DNA from: Prostheceraeus crozeri
Taxonomy: Eukaryota > Platyhelminthes > Polycladida > Euryleptidae
NCBI GenBank assembly: GCA_907163375.1
Contig: CAJQUW010000478.1
Location: forward strand, 124,001-188,000
Length of the DNA stretch: 64,000 nucleotides
Direction: 5' to 3'
Shown: positions 36,496 to 49,127 of the stretch, one piece after another
Numbering within the stretch: position 1 is the first letter of the stretch
Layout of the letters: each line of letters starts with the position of its first letter
Translations under genes and position numbers: made by a program
Notes under the pieces: model-generated
Databases searched by the model: none
Told to the model about the DNA's origin: nothing
The model's input: only the letters and a program-made list of their open reading frames with translations

Positions 36496-37133
36496 GTTTT
36501 GATTTATTGCCGAATTCGCCAAACATGATAACCTCGTGGACGTCATAGAACTTCTCAAACAAGTTTTAATTCTCCTCAAAGTGGAGAAGCTGCGCTCCAC
36601 AAATGCGCTGGAAAATCGGTAATATCGCAAGTAGATGGAGCATAACAGAAATATTTGGAAATATGTCTGCATTACATTATTCAACGTTTCAGCTGCAGTT
36701 GATGGAGTATCGCTCACTTTTCCCATTTGTTTCTCCAACGCATTATCTCCGCTGGAAGAGCGTTGGTATTGTCGTCCAACATACCAACAGAATAAAATGT
36801 AACAGCATCTTTCAGATCATCGAAATTGGAATTAGTTATATATTTGGGAAGAAAACGCTGAAAGATGAATGCAGCTTTGCAGCTATCACGAAACCTGTCA
36901 TCAGCTTGGGATAGCAAATGACCTAAAAAAGGCAAGAAGATCTCTTGTGGTACAGATACTTTAGAATGGTGTCTTGAACTTTTATTAGGCGAGGCCGCTA
37001 CCAGGACAGCGCACGCGATCAAGACCTCAGTTAGGAATGAAATATTGCAGAGTACACGATTAATCCAGCATATGATTAATTTTTGCTTGATTGCTTTATA
37101 ACTAAAATATTTTCTCCCGTTAAGCCCCCCCAC
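36496..37133 (-). pseudogene. hAT transposase relic (ZMYM1/P52rIPK-like)
   Basis: The minus strand encodes the C-terminal part of a hAT transposase. The upstream frame contains a segment with FLPFLGHLLSQADDRF, the conserved region before the dimerisation domain. The downstream frame contains FVERSFSTLRRIKTCLRSSM, a classic hAT dimerisation motif seen in ZMYM1-like and P52rIPK-like proteins. A frame change near 36720 separates the two (RWRNKWEK in one, MEKQMGK in the other). The catalytic N-terminal half is missing or unrecognisable beyond 37133. The 3' end is interrupted by MITE H2. The gene is dead. Confidence 0.85.
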
Positions 37134-38388
37134 CCATTGGGTGCGCCTATGAGGAAAACCTACTTAACCAGAGCGTGTTCAGCAGGTCATTCATGAGTAA
37201 TGTAAGATCACAAGGATTTGAAAACTATATCATCGCCACTCGCTGCAGCTATTATTGGTACATGTGGATGCATAGCAAGCAAGTGAGACATTGGCTCATC
37301 TAGAAGTGACGTGCAGACGTCAGAAGCGACTTTAGACATTGTTATGAGTTCTGTCTACTTCGGTCGCTTTGGTTGATTTATCGGAGTTACCAATATTTGA
37401 ATCTAAAAGAGTTTGAGTGAGAATTTGTCATTAGTCTGCAACACACAATTTTTGGCTACATATAAGCAATCAATCACATCTAACTTAGGAGTAAATCGAT
37501 TCAGCATATTTCAAATCATGAGAAAACCAGTAGATATAACAGCAAAATCTTCTCAATCAATGCTATCGATATTTCATCTCTCTTTCTAGATTTATTTGAC
37601 GATAATAATTTTTTTGAGGACTTCATTTTTGTGCATTCTCAAACGAGAATAAAAAACAAACTTCATACGTACGTAAATTACGCGTATATGGTTGTATTAC
37701 CTTTACTGAAGACGACGGTTGATTTTTTATCTGCGTCATTGGTGTGTGCAAGAACTTTAGTGAGACGTGCTAGCCTCAACACCTTGTGATTTGCATCAAG
37801 GCAATCACATCCTTATTTTACTCACTTCTGCAGAAATTATTAGACCCAAACCCTGTCTGGCCCTTAGGATATCCAACTCGCTCACAAGTTTGGCTGTAGC
37901 TGATCGGGATTAGTTGGAGCTGATGGATCCTCACCGGTCGATCTACATGGAGATCTACACCAGTCGATTTACATAGAAACATTAATTTTTTACAGGCCAT
38001 GAAGCGATAACTTAGCTTTTTGATGATCTGATCTGCGAAGTAAATTATCTTACCACAATGCATCCGATAGATTAGGCGGCAATTTGCGGCAATTCATTTG
38101 ACAAAAATCTTCGATCCCCAAATGATTGATTACTTTTAATTTATGAATTACATGCATCTTTTAGTTAGATTTCCTTTAATTGTTGTCAGCGGATTTTACA
38201 TTTAAGGCCGGATTTTTTGCTCTGTAGTCTGCGCTTGTATTTATTCTAAATTTTGAATGAATTTTAAAAATCACGTGATTAAATTTGCTTTTAGGTAGTT
38301 GCGTCAGCATCATTGCCTACACTTAAATAGATTTCTTTTTACATACTCATAATACCATCTTTCTGGCCTTTACATTTCTGGATTCACT
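37134..38388. other. Unrecognised AT-rich sequence
   Basis: No paired repeat ends or coding signal. Rest of the hAT element may lie here but is not identifiable. Confidence 0.35.
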
Positions 38389-38396
38389 ATTTAAAT

Positions 38397-40072
38397 CATA
38401 GAGTAAGTACATTAGCTAGAGTGGTGACTCAGCATTTATTAAATCCCCAATATAGTTTCGATTTCATTAAATGAACATGAGGCGAGATCAGGTCGAGACC
38501 CACTACAAACTGCGAGATATGCAATTTTTACACTTTCGGAGAAATGTAAACGAATTTGACTGATAATGATGGCAATGCAGAATAAAGAATAGTATTCCAC
38601 ATATCCTCCATGTCATGTCAATTTGCAGAGGCAATATATTTTGTTAAATTAGCAATTAGATGTATTACCATTACTAAAAGCTCCGCTTTATTATAGTAAG
38701 ATTATTTTCTTCTGCGTGATCATATCACAAACTGCCACTGAAAGAACAAAACATTGTAATAAAAAACCTATCATAATGAACTTTAAAAGATGCAAAGGGA
38801 TCCATAGTAATTATTCAGATTCTAAAAATCACGCCTTGTGAATCATTAAATCATGCTGTTGAAAATTAAATTAAAACATGACATTAGCCAAGAAGCTCAA
38901 TTAGATCTCAACTTTTGCTTGAAGACCTTGCAGGGACTATGACTTATGGGTTTATGAAATTTCATCGATCATCAGCTCCATGATCAGCTCAATTTCCGTT
39001 TAATTAAGATTCTTGTTAGCAAATATCCATTCCTTTCGATCAAGGCTTTCGATAACTAACTTGTTTCATGCTACTTATAATGGGGCTTCATGTATCATGA
39101 ATCTTCATTCATCGGTAGTATATAAATTTGCCAAAATTTAGAATTTTAAAAACTGCTGAAGTAATTTTTTGGAGTGCAGGAGCGTAATCTCCACAAAAAC
39201 CTGAATCTTTTGACATAAAAATCTTCATTGTATGCAGACACTTTTTTGAGTCGACAATGCGCCGTGGTCGACACTCTACCTGTACTGTATATACTAACTA
39301 GTGTTTGAAGTGTGGTAAATTACTGGCAAATTACCAGTGGTAAATTACTGGCAATTTAACGGAAAGATTGAAATAAATTACCGATTTTTCCGGCTTTCCT
39401 GAATATATTTTGATACGACGAAATTTCCAATGCAGTCACAAGTTATAACTGCTGCCCTTCGATATGCCCTGATTTGCATACCGATAGTTTGAGAATAGCC
39501 TATGCTTGAGCCATGTGAAACTTCTTTTGACATTAATATCAGGTAGCCTTGAATTAAATGCCATATAGGCTATTTGAATTCAATAAGCGGTATAGGCCCA
39601 CAGTTGACGCGTGGGCGCGTCAAGCTGCGTTAGCGTGACAAGCTAAGGCCTACATGTAGGCCAGACATGGGCCTTGCATGTTTTTAACATGACATTTCTT
39701 AATTGATTCGGGAAATAAGATCAAGATCAAAGCAAATGGCCGAATTAGGCTGCGATGGAGCGTGCCTAGAAGCTTTTTTGCCGTCAAACTTTTGATTATC
39801 AGGTCTATTTATTAGAAAGATAAACAAAATTCGAAAAAAAGTCAATTTCTCATTTCTTAATCGCAATTTATATGAAAAAGAATCAGACGTTAAGCGAAAT
39901 TCAGACCTTCACCAGAATCAGATTAAGCAAACGTTCATTTGGTTTATTCAGAGCATATTGGTGCTCTATATTTGAAGTTATGTGAACATGAATATAAATT
40001 ATCGGTAAATTGCCGGTAAATTACCAGAAAATTACCGGTAATTTTTAAACACTAGTATATACTTACTCTATG
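38397..40072 (+). mobile_element. hAT-type MITE, family X copy 2 (with nested MITE)
   Basis: Ends CATAGAGTAAGTA and, inverted, CATAGAGTAAGTATA. Flanks ATTTAAAT and ATTTAATA agree at six of eight positions. The body matches copy 1 in reverse orientation and copies 3 and 4. A 758-bp insertion lies close to its right terminus. Confidence 0.8.
39298..40055. mobile_element. MITE nested in family X copy 2
   Basis: The inverted ends read CTAGTGTTT on both sides and continue into blocks of GGTAATTTACC-like palindromic units (GGTAAATTACTGGCAA on the left, TTACCGGTAATT on the right). TATATACT stands on both sides, with two extra bases at the left junction. Family X copy 3 shows the same site without this insertion (9381-9402). 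Confidence 0.75.
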
Positions 40073-40080
40073 ATTTAATA

Positions 40081-42002
40081 GCAAAATGCAAAATGTCGAA
40101 TACGGTAGTAACCAATGTGTGATAATTAAACCCAATTCGTAGTTTCACGCATTTACTAATTCAATCTTGTTACTTTAAGGACAATTATCGAATAGGCTAT
40201 ACTTGTTGAGTAATGCTAAACAAGTTGTGTCTTTATCCTCTTCATTTAGAGGCAGCCCAGTGTCAGCCTAGTTACAAGGTCCAGTGTCTGCTCTACACAC
40301 AAGAGAGATATAGAGTAAATCATTGTAGAACAGAGCTGTTCCAGTCTGAAGTGAGACTTATTGAACCATATGTTGGCTAACCATGCAATTAAAGCCACAT
40401 ATGTGATTTATCAACGTACACACGTTAAAGCTATTCTCGGTCAGATTCAACTTATGCTTGAAATAAATCATTGTCACTGTCTAAGTTCATGCCTTTTACT
40501 TTCTTCACAATCTGTGGCTGCGGCAACTCCACATTTTGTAATCAAATTATTGTTTTCAGCCTAAAATCGAACATAGATAAGTTTTTATCACGGCTGGTGA
40601 CAAGTTATCTTCAGCTTCGACGCAATCATTCCGGCTTGAATAAAAAGCTGTTCTATGGATGCTGAGGACACGGGTACAGAAAAATATGTTTGGCACTTGT
40701 GCACTGTATGATAAATGAAATTCGAAATAGTGTTTCACGTATGTGATTTTGCATTAATAAGTCGTAAGAATACGAGTGCACCACCTGACTGTCGACGTCG
40801 GCAATCTTGTTTTCATTGTTAGAGGAAGCGGCGCATCAAGCGGCGGTGCATCATGGCAATCAGCTAGAAAATAAACATGAATTTGTCACCCAGTGGACGC
40901 CCACCTTTATTTCCAGTTGTTTTGCAGACTCTATAAGGCCACAAGTGGATTTTTCATATTGAGTTTACTTAAGGTTTCGTGATATTTCTTAAGATTCCAT
41001 TATGTTATTATAAAATTAGTTGTAATTTGAGAAAACATGTCGTCTTCAATGATACATGTAAAATAAATGCACCAGCAAATTGAAAGATATTTATTAAAAA
41101 AACTCCACGAAATCCATGGACATTTCAAAAATTTCGATAACCATCACCTGGATTTCCAAATCCACGACAAGCCTGCCTCTGACTTATATTATGTGCCTAT
41201 CTTTGTTTCTTTGTTGACTTCATGGGCATTGTCCTCACTTACTCGTACATTTGATGGAAACGTCTCATCTGTAGTAGCGTCCGTCGTATGTGACGAATAA
41301 CTTCAAAACGAATGTGCGACACTCATTAGTAATGACGAAAGTGACACCGGTCCTTGATGACAAATTGTACAGAAATATGTACAATTTCTTCAAAGCGATT
41401 TGGGGTGTATATATATATGTGAAATAACTTACTACAGCTGTTAGACACTTGTGAAAGATTGGGCGATTCTAGATTATGTAGTATGTGGTGTGAATCTGAG
41501 CGCTTGTGTTGCCATATATGACTGGTAACTTTTTGTCGCCTAACTTTGGAATCATGATTACTTTTGACCGTAGAATTATAATAATCTGATCTTCCACATG
41601 TTTGAAAAATTTGTCATTTACTGATATTCATCAACCAATCCATTTGCCATAAGCAATGATGATTTAATAGTAGCTTTGCCTTATAACCATTGCGTCAAAG
41701 TATCATTTTTGCGTCAGTCACGGTAAACAACGTGATTATTTTTCATAGAGAAAGATATTTTGTAATGTTATTGTATTGACCCGTAATTCAGCACCGCATT
41801 CTTTCTATTATAAGCCCATGAGCGTCTATTTTTTAAATTATTTATGAGTGTGAGGTGACAGATTCATGTTGATTTTCTAGCTGATTGCCTTAATGTCGGC
41901 GGTCACAATTGTGACGAGTTATTTATTCATTGATTATTATTGCCTTGACAACTGATGCGTGGTGGTGAGGGTTTGATCCTGCCAATTGACACAGTCGCAT
42001 AA
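40081..42002. other. Unrecognised AT-rich sequence
   Basis: A short TA/GTATAT tract at about 41407-41420. No gene features recognised. Confidence 0.4.
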
Positions 42003-42074
42003 GTGGCTCGTAGCTCATTTTGCAGAGCACAAGTCTGGTAAACCTTGGTCGTAGGTTCGAATCCTACCAGCATG
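42003..42074 (+). pseudogene. tRNA-Thr-like pseudogene or SINE head
   Basis: A GCTC/GAGC D-arm, an anticodon loop CTGGTAA (would be GGT, threonine) and a GTAGG/CCTAC T-arm with perfect B box GGTTCGAATCC are all present. The acceptor strands do not pair and the anticodon stem has an extra base, so a working tRNA is unlikely. Confidence 0.55.
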
Positions 42075-42276
42075 GCAATTTGATCCATCGCTTATTTTAT
42101 TTCATTGTTGTTACCTGTATTGAAGAGGGGCATTAGAGATGATGTATTGAGATCATTTTATTTTTGACATTGTTGCTACCTTAATGGGGCTTCAGTTAGA
42201 GAGGAGGGGCACACTCGCCCATGGGCGTTTATTAGACAGAATACGACGGCACAGAGAATATGTCGGGTGCAGACCT

Positions 42277-43020
42277 CAGGAATGCGGAGTCAGAGTCCCG
42301 GAGTCCTATCATTTTTGCTGGAGTCGAAGTTGGAATCCTATCAAATGATAGGACTCCGGACTCCGGCCTACAGCAAATCGACACGACCCGAAGTATAATA
42401 CAAACAAATTATTTATCCTCGTTCATGTCTCTAACTGTCTTGATGTCAACTTTCTCCGTCAAACAAAGGTACAGAGATACTGCTGCATGCAAAGCTTGCA
42501 ATGTTGAGGGAATGACCCGTGATAGTGAAAAAAGATTGTTTTTTCACTCGGTGATTTAATAGAGAAGACAAGCCTTCCTAGCCTCGATCACACCTACGCA
42601 CCAAAGATCACATCAGAGACAAAAATGAAATACTAGTTTGCTCGAGAACATTACCTCTTACCCTCACGTTAATCGTTCGTGTGATGGCTCCTCCAAAGCG
42701 CATATTAAAATCGAAAGTGTACACATAATTTTTGAAGAAGGATGGGGGATTTTCCTACCTGGTAGAGACTGGAGAAAAACCGTGTTAAGCACACATCAAC
42801 TAGATTGGAGGAGCCGAGTCGTATGCATCCAACTTAAAGCGACATTTGATAAACTTTCATCGAAAATGATTGATAATTGATACAGCAATTATCACTTAAG
42901 ATAGGTTCAGGTGAGCCTATCTATGATGTAAGTTACCAGACTTTTTTTTAAAATTTAGGCTATATATACTGGCCACCCGGAGTCGGAGACCTATCAAAAT
43001 GATAGGACTCCGCATCCCTG
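42277..43020 (+). mobile_element. hAT family Y copy 2, complete ends
   Basis: Ends CAGGAATGCGGAGTC and, inverted, CAGGGATGCGGAGTC. Flanks GCAGACCT (42269-42276) and GCAGGCCT (43021-43028) agree at seven of eight positions. The body contains the SINE-like unit near 42420-42590 and a frameshifted BED-finger relic near 42760-42870. Several GGACTCC blocks form local palindromes at both ends. Confidence 0.85.
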
Positions 43021-43275
43021 GCAGGCCTACATGTAATATGAATCATTGCGTAGAAAATAATTTATATGTTAAAACGCGAGTATTTGAAATACGTAATTAT
43101 ATGTGAAATTCTATTGGAAATGAAGCAATATTTTTAAAATTAATTTTTAAGTTTCGAATCATGGCTTCTTAAGTATCCTATTCATAATTGTGTGTGCATA
43201 ACGATGATCTTTAAGTATGTTTATTGGCTCAATATTTCAATACAACATTCTAAATTATCATATTTTATCATATTA

Positions 43276-43748
43276 CACTAGGTGACATGCCACGCGTGAT
43301 TCACGCTTAATTACAGAACACCCAAACATCCGTGGTTAAGGACATTCTATTCTTCTACCCGTGTACATACGCGCTGCACTAAGAGTCAGAAATCACTTGA
43401 TCTGATGCTGTTAAAACATAGGAAATGTTTATGAATACGCGCGGTCGAGCGTTTATAGTTTGCACGTCGTCTACGGTTGTCTGCGCCGCCGCTTGAACCA
43501 CGGATGAACCGCTAAGCATGTTCTGTCTTCCCTGAGCATGAAATGGAGGTCCTATCACATTGTTTAGCCTCCGATACATGCAGACACATGAGACGTAAAG
43601 TCTATATAACAGGACTGCCAACTATACTAGCTTATATAAGAGATATTGCAGCAATATCCCGCATAGCCACGGATGTTTGGGGTCATGTGTAATTGCGCGT
43701 GGTTATTGCGTGAATTACGCGTGATTGAGCGTGACATGTTAGCTAGTG
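43276..43748. mobile_element. MITE with TA flanks
   Basis: Inverted ends CACTAGGTGACATGCCACGC and CACTAGCTAACATGTCACGC, each bordered by TA. A second inverted pair, CCAAACATCCGTGG, lies further in. The interior is richer in GC than its surroundings. TA flanks suggest Tc1/mariner-type mobilisation. No coding region. Confidence 0.78.
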
Positions 43749-43750
43749 TA

Positions 43751-44425
43751 TCAAGGTAGCAAAATAAATGCCATTCATGCCAAACGTCCGTAAAATATCA
43801 TGGCCACACAAGTGTATAATTTAAGCAGTGACATTCAAGAATGTAGGATGCACAACAGATTTCTATCATCATAATTTGCTTTTCGTCCATAATCTCCACG
43901 CTCATGACTGTTGTCAGAGGTGACAACAATATTTCAAAACGTTCTCCTCGTTCACATGTTCTTCCTTGAGTATCCCTTGATAGCCTTGAGCCATTAGATT
44001 ACGCAATATCTAACTAGCCTCAGATATGTTTTCTATTTTAAGACATTTTACACAATTGCCGTATACTGGCAGTTGAAAAGAAGCAACTATCAAGTAAAAG
44101 GAATGAAAGGACAAATTTCAAAACAGAGATATCCTTGTGAAAAATTCGTGTCATTCCAGAATTGATGAGAGATGCATTAGTTGCTAAATTCAGTATACCA
44201 GAAAGACTACTGAACGAAAGTTTCAATGACATTTTCTCAAATTGCAAGGAAATCTAAATTGATTTAATAAACGGGTCATATCGGATTCTTCAAAAGAAAT
44301 ATCGTTTCATTTGAGATGCTTGTGGAGGTTACTTTTCGCCCAACCAACTCATCAGACAAAAAAATTAAAAAATGTTTTACAAAACCAACTACACCGCTGT
44401 GTCAAAACCATTTGAAGTAGCACCA
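43751..44425. other. Unrecognised AT-rich sequence
   Basis: Nothing recognised between the TA-flanked MITE and the left end of Harbinger element A. Confidence 0.4.
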
Positions 44426-44717
44426 GGGCTGGTATTAATAATACTGACTTAACTAAGTCGCCGACTCAACTAAGTCACCGAGTCAAAATCGTATTAATAA
44501 TGCTGACTTAACTTAGACGAGAAAGTAAGTCGCTGTCAACGTTTTGTGTGAAGTTTTGAAAGTCCGTGCACTCATACACAGCTTTTTTTATTCATCGAAC
44601 TGTGAGTGACTCAGACTACGTCACGGAATTCCCTTGGTACGCCAATAAAAATTCATCTTGCTGTGACAGTACGATTCCAAGTCACCTCAACTCTCAAAAC
44701 TTTTAAATCGTTCGAGA

Positions 44718-46431
44718 ATGTCCCCGAAAAAGAGAAGACCAACGTTCTCACAAAGTGATGAATCGGCAATTAAAGAGGGCTACCTCGATCATAAAGAGAT
44801 AATTGAGGCTCCATTTTCTAATAGTGTGACAAAGAAGGACAAGGATTGTGCATGGGCCAAAATTACAGAGAGGGTCAATTCAACCGGTAATTGCCAACGG
44901 ACAGTCGTGGAAACAATGAAAAAATTCAAAAACATGAAGCAGAAAGTGAAGGAACCAGTGGCAAAGGAAAACAAATCTGCGTGTATGACTGGTGGAGGAC
45001 CTCTTATTTATGAAGTAAGTAAAGCATTTGATGAGTCCTTTCTGGAATTGCATGACCCAAACGCTAATTAAAGACCAATTCATTTTCAACCTAACAGTCT
45101 ACCTTTCACTAATGTACGAGTAATTGTATAAAGTATTAGATAATGACATCTACATGTAAGACAGGGTTCCTACGCATTCTGAGTTTCAAACTTCCCTGAT
45201 ATTTCCCTGACCTTTCCCTGATACTAAGTAAATTGATTTTACCACTTATTCATCATTACGGGCAAATGTTCTATAAAATATTTCGTTAGAGAATAGCTTT
45301 AAGGACCTCTCTACCGTACACACATGATAAAATCTTAACGATTGTAAAATTTGATCGGTCTATGGTTCAATAACGTCCATCCAATACTTTAAAAAAGAAA
45401 AATGTATCTAAAAATGCATCTTGCCAGAATATGATTACCGGTAAATATCTACATACCTACAGTAATATTCGTTTAACTCGTAACACATTTTGACAGTTAA
45501 AACGGAAAATTTAAGGTATTGGCGTTTAAATCTCAGTTGCCTATATATAAACTTATGCTATACGTTAATTACTCATTTTATATGTCTATTGTATTGCCTT
45601 TACGACAATAGTTATGTATTCATGTCAAATTAAGCATGTCAAACAAGTACGCATGAAGGCAAAACTGGTTAACAGAGATTCCTGTTTTAGATAGGCTATA
45701 GAATTTGGGCCATTCACTCGATTTCTAGATTCAAAAGTAAATGAATAGGACGGTTAGTAGCTTCCCAGACAAAATTTCCCTGATGAAAGGGAGTGTGACA
45801 AATTTCCGTGATATTTCCAGGTCTGGAAAAATTTCAATTTCCCTAATTTTTTCCTTGACGTAGGAATCCTGGTAAGAACGTTTGATATAATTGTCATGTA
45901 ATGTTATCTTTACAAACCCAGTTCATCAATTTAACAGATCTTGATATTCTCAACCAAGTTGTGATTGTATTTGTAGGTCAATATTATGTATAATGTAAAA
46001 ACTTAAGTATAAAAAACAAAATTAATGTAACTTAATGGTACCTTACTGTAACCAATGGAAAGTTGGGCCTATATTTTTACTATATGCATCTTTTCAGGTT
46101 GCTGAGGATGAAGAGGAGTTCGCGAGATCACTGCGCAATAACCCTTCCATCAAAGGTATTGACGGCTCCACAGAATCGTCATCTCAAGTCATTAGTCAGC
46201 ATCCCTCTAAAAGACGACTTGCACGATCTGCATGTACGACTGCATCACAGGTATCGAAATTACAGATCCAAGTACTGCGGCTGCAAAAAAGGTAATCTAC
46301 AATTAGAACGGCGTCAGCTGCTTCTGGAAATGCAGAATCTAAAGCGGAAGAAACGGATCTTTTTAAATGCTGCAACACAAACTGAACCAAATGTAGTTTT
46401 TGACAATGGAAACTCTTATCGCATTATGTGA
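44718..46431 (+). pseudogene. Myb/SANT-like Harbinger DNA-binding protein (A)
   Basis: Exon 1 (44718-45014) begins MSPKKRRPTFSQSDES and contains a Myb/SANT-like domain (residues about 8-80), ending with the TGGGPLIYE motif typical of these proteins. The intron has a GTAAGT donor at 45015 and a TTTTCAG acceptor ending at 46097, in phase 0. Exon 2 continues VAEDEEEFARSL, then a basic coiled-coil. In the A-run near 46285-46291 one extra base breaks the frame. The other frame resumes with GNLQLERRQLLLEMQNLK and ends at 46431. In Harbinger elements this protein helps bring the transposase to the nucleus and to the element ends. The intron carries a hAT-like MITE. Confidence 0.85.
45162..45871. mobile_element. 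hAT-type MITE in the intron of gene A
   Basis: Ends CAGGGTTCCTACGCATTCTG and, inverted, CAGGATTCCTACGTCAAGG. TTCCCTGA repeats follow inside each end. GTAAGA borders both ends. The full duplication cannot be aligned to eight bases, so the superfamily call rests on the termini. Confidence 0.7.
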
Positions 46432-46839
46432 ATCACTTTTGTAATTAATAAGCTTGAACATGTGGAATTGAATATTGTTTTTTCCTTTTATCATACACAC
46501 ATGCATATGAAAAGGAATTTTTATTGCCATGAAAATCTAAACTTATTGTATGTATGTATATTCTTAAATCTTTCACTAATCTTATTTTGTTTCACGAAAG
46601 AAGGCCTATTGCAAACTAGATATTATTAAGAAATTATTGATTGTTGAATTCCGGAATGCCTATATAGCTTTCAAATGATAGCCCTCTCATTAACGATTTA
46701 TTATGATATTAATATAATGTCCACTTGTGACTAGAGTCCCCTATGATTAGTTTTACGAAGATAAATTCATTTTACATAACTTCTGTCTATCGTATATAGA
46801 ATTCATAATGTCCTTTATCGTTTCTCCGTGCGTAGTTCA

Positions 46840-48492
46840 TTAAATGTGTGACCAATGCATCAAAAATATAAATTCAATTAGTAACACACCAACTGTATCA
46901 TTGAACATTATGATATACATTCCCAGATTGTGATACATTGAACATTTTAGGAGAAAAAAGTATCTATCAGAAACTCGCATGGTTGTGCCGCTCCGAGTGC
47001 GCCCATCATCTGCAGCATCGACTTGATCATCTTCCTCACTGTCAACTTCATCATCCTCGAATTCTGGCATATTCATGTCTATTGCAATGTTGTGGAGAAT
47101 CATTGCCGATAAAATTAAGGTTGGAACCTTTTCTGTTGGTACACGCATCTCATCGTGAAGAATACGGAATCGTTTTTTCATTCCAAAAGCACACTCAATT
47201 GTTAGGCTACTCTCGTTCTTTTATGAGAAGTGTAGTGGTTTTCTTCACTCTAACTCCTTGGAATGGAGACTGGAGTCATCATCCAATTTCTACAGGGGTA
47301 TCCATTGTCATCAAGTATAATTCCTTGTTTTCTGCCTGTCTCGAAATCATCCCACAGTTTTGTCTGCTTCAGAACAAAACTATCGTGGCAGCTACCGGGC
47401 CAACGAATTGATGCGAAAGTAAACTTTCGATTTGCATCACAAACAGCGCAGACGTTTATTGATGGATAGTATTTTCTATTGATGCATTGGGATCTTCACG
47501 TGGCTGCTGATTCCGGACGTGTGTTCCGTCTATTGCTCCCACTACACGAGGAAATTGTGCGATTTCAAAGAACTTAGCTTGAGTCCTTGAGGTGTTGTCT
47601 GGCCATACGATGAACTCGTCTTTCTTAGCGATTAGAGCATTGCATACGCGGGTGACACACAAGCTAACCGTAGGCTGACTCAGATTTAAAGTATCAGCAA
47701 CAGTAGCTTGGAGGGAAGAACTTCCTAAATAGCTTAAAGCTGCAAGAATTTGAATTTAAGGGGGGAATGGTCGTCCTTTGTTTGTCGAACATTTCAGATC
47801 ATCGAATAATAGGTCCGTTAGGAAGTCAATGCCACCTGAAATAGAAATGATATGGTTGAATAACGGCTTACAACTGTGTTTAAGTCATTCACAGACTACA
47901 TGAGTGATGTAATGTACGCTTGGTAGTAAATACCAGTTCGAAGTATTAAATTGTTTAGGAAATGTAGGCCTAAGTAATACAAAAACAAAATTCTTCATGG
48001 GAAACATGGTAGCTTGGCGATTATAATGATAAAGATACATAATTGTCGATATAGCACAAGTCCTTGTCAAATGATAACTTGTGTTTGATGCATGGCAAGG
48101 TAGCGCAAATTCTTTGACTTGAGACTCATTTTAGGCCTACAACATATATAGGTTTAGCAGTTATAATTTTTTCTGATGAATTATAATAAACTTATATTTT
48201 AATGCAAAAAAAGAACTATTACAAAATTCCCACAAGAATAAGCTGTTATAATCGTATTCATGATTTAAGTAACAATATAGGGTAATTAGTACAAGGTCTG
48301 CGGCTATCTTTATATAGGCTAATAATCGTACTCGTAGGAAATCAAGATAGAGATATACTGACCTCTCGTAAAGCTGTAGCGGTTGATAATGTCCTTCTCC
48401 GATAAATTTCCATTTTCAATGTCGTTGGTTAGTATTTGATAATGTTTCGACTTTCTCGAGTGTTGTATCGACACGTTCATATACGATGCCAT
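46840..48492 (-). pseudogene. HARBI1-like: HARBI1-like Harbinger transposase (A), decayed
   Basis: Exon 1 (48492-48363) encodes MASYMNVSIQHSRKS and ends in RYSFTR, a conserved N-terminal landmark. The donor is GTCAGT and the acceptor TTTCAG lies just before 47835. Exon 2 continues GGIDFLTDLLFDDL, then a region ending in LSQPTV, then AIDGTHV with the first catalytic aspartate. Further motifs are WPGSCHDSF, LDDNGYP at the second aspartate, and IECAFGMKKRF with the glutamate. Frame changes near 47755 and 47465 and a stop after MTPVSIPRS make it non-functional. The downstream part is an acidic tail. Catalytic residues are all still readable in the pieces. Confidence 0.88.
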
Positions 48493-49127
48493 ATCGTGTT
48501 AATGATTGATTCTATAAGCTCACTCGAGAAAAATGTATAACGGGGTTTGCTTTCAAAGGCTAGCGGGGTTGTGATTCACTGAAGTTGTACACGAGATTTT
48601 TCTATTCATTGTTCTCACCAACTTAGACACCTCGATGGGAGTCTAACTTTTAACAAAAGAAACTTAGTTGCGAGCTAAACGACTATATGTCCGTATGCAC
48701 CAACGCTGTTTAACTTTAGTCAGCGATTTAAGTCTGATATAGTCAATGACTAATAAAAATGACTAAGCACCAAATTGATCGCTGACTAAGTCTGTGATCA
48801 ACAAAAGCGCTATGCACCAACAAATCTTATTGGTTAAATTGACGGTAATCAGTGTCTAAGTGAAACAGCCCCTACCCTTCATTAACCAAGCAACTTTGCA
48901 TGTGCGCTCACAACTGATCGATCGTGATGCATCGATATAACGACTTCTACGAAGCGGAACGTCGTGGTGTACTAGGAAAGAGAAGAAAGATCAACGAAAG
49001 GCCCATCGATATATCATCCAAATATACAGACGAAGAATTCCGCCTTCGTTTTAGGCTTGGCAAGCCTACCTTCATGCTTCTCCTTGACATGATACGGGAG
49101 GAATTGACCGTTAGGAGTTGTCGCAAC

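Noticed and set aside
42003-42074. Functional tRNA-Thr gene
   Set aside because: The acceptor stem does not pair and the anticodon stem has an extra base.
47263-47469. Plus-strand frames across 46938-47469
   Set aside because: They are antisense shadows of the decayed transposase of Harbinger A, which carries the DDE motifs on the minus strand.
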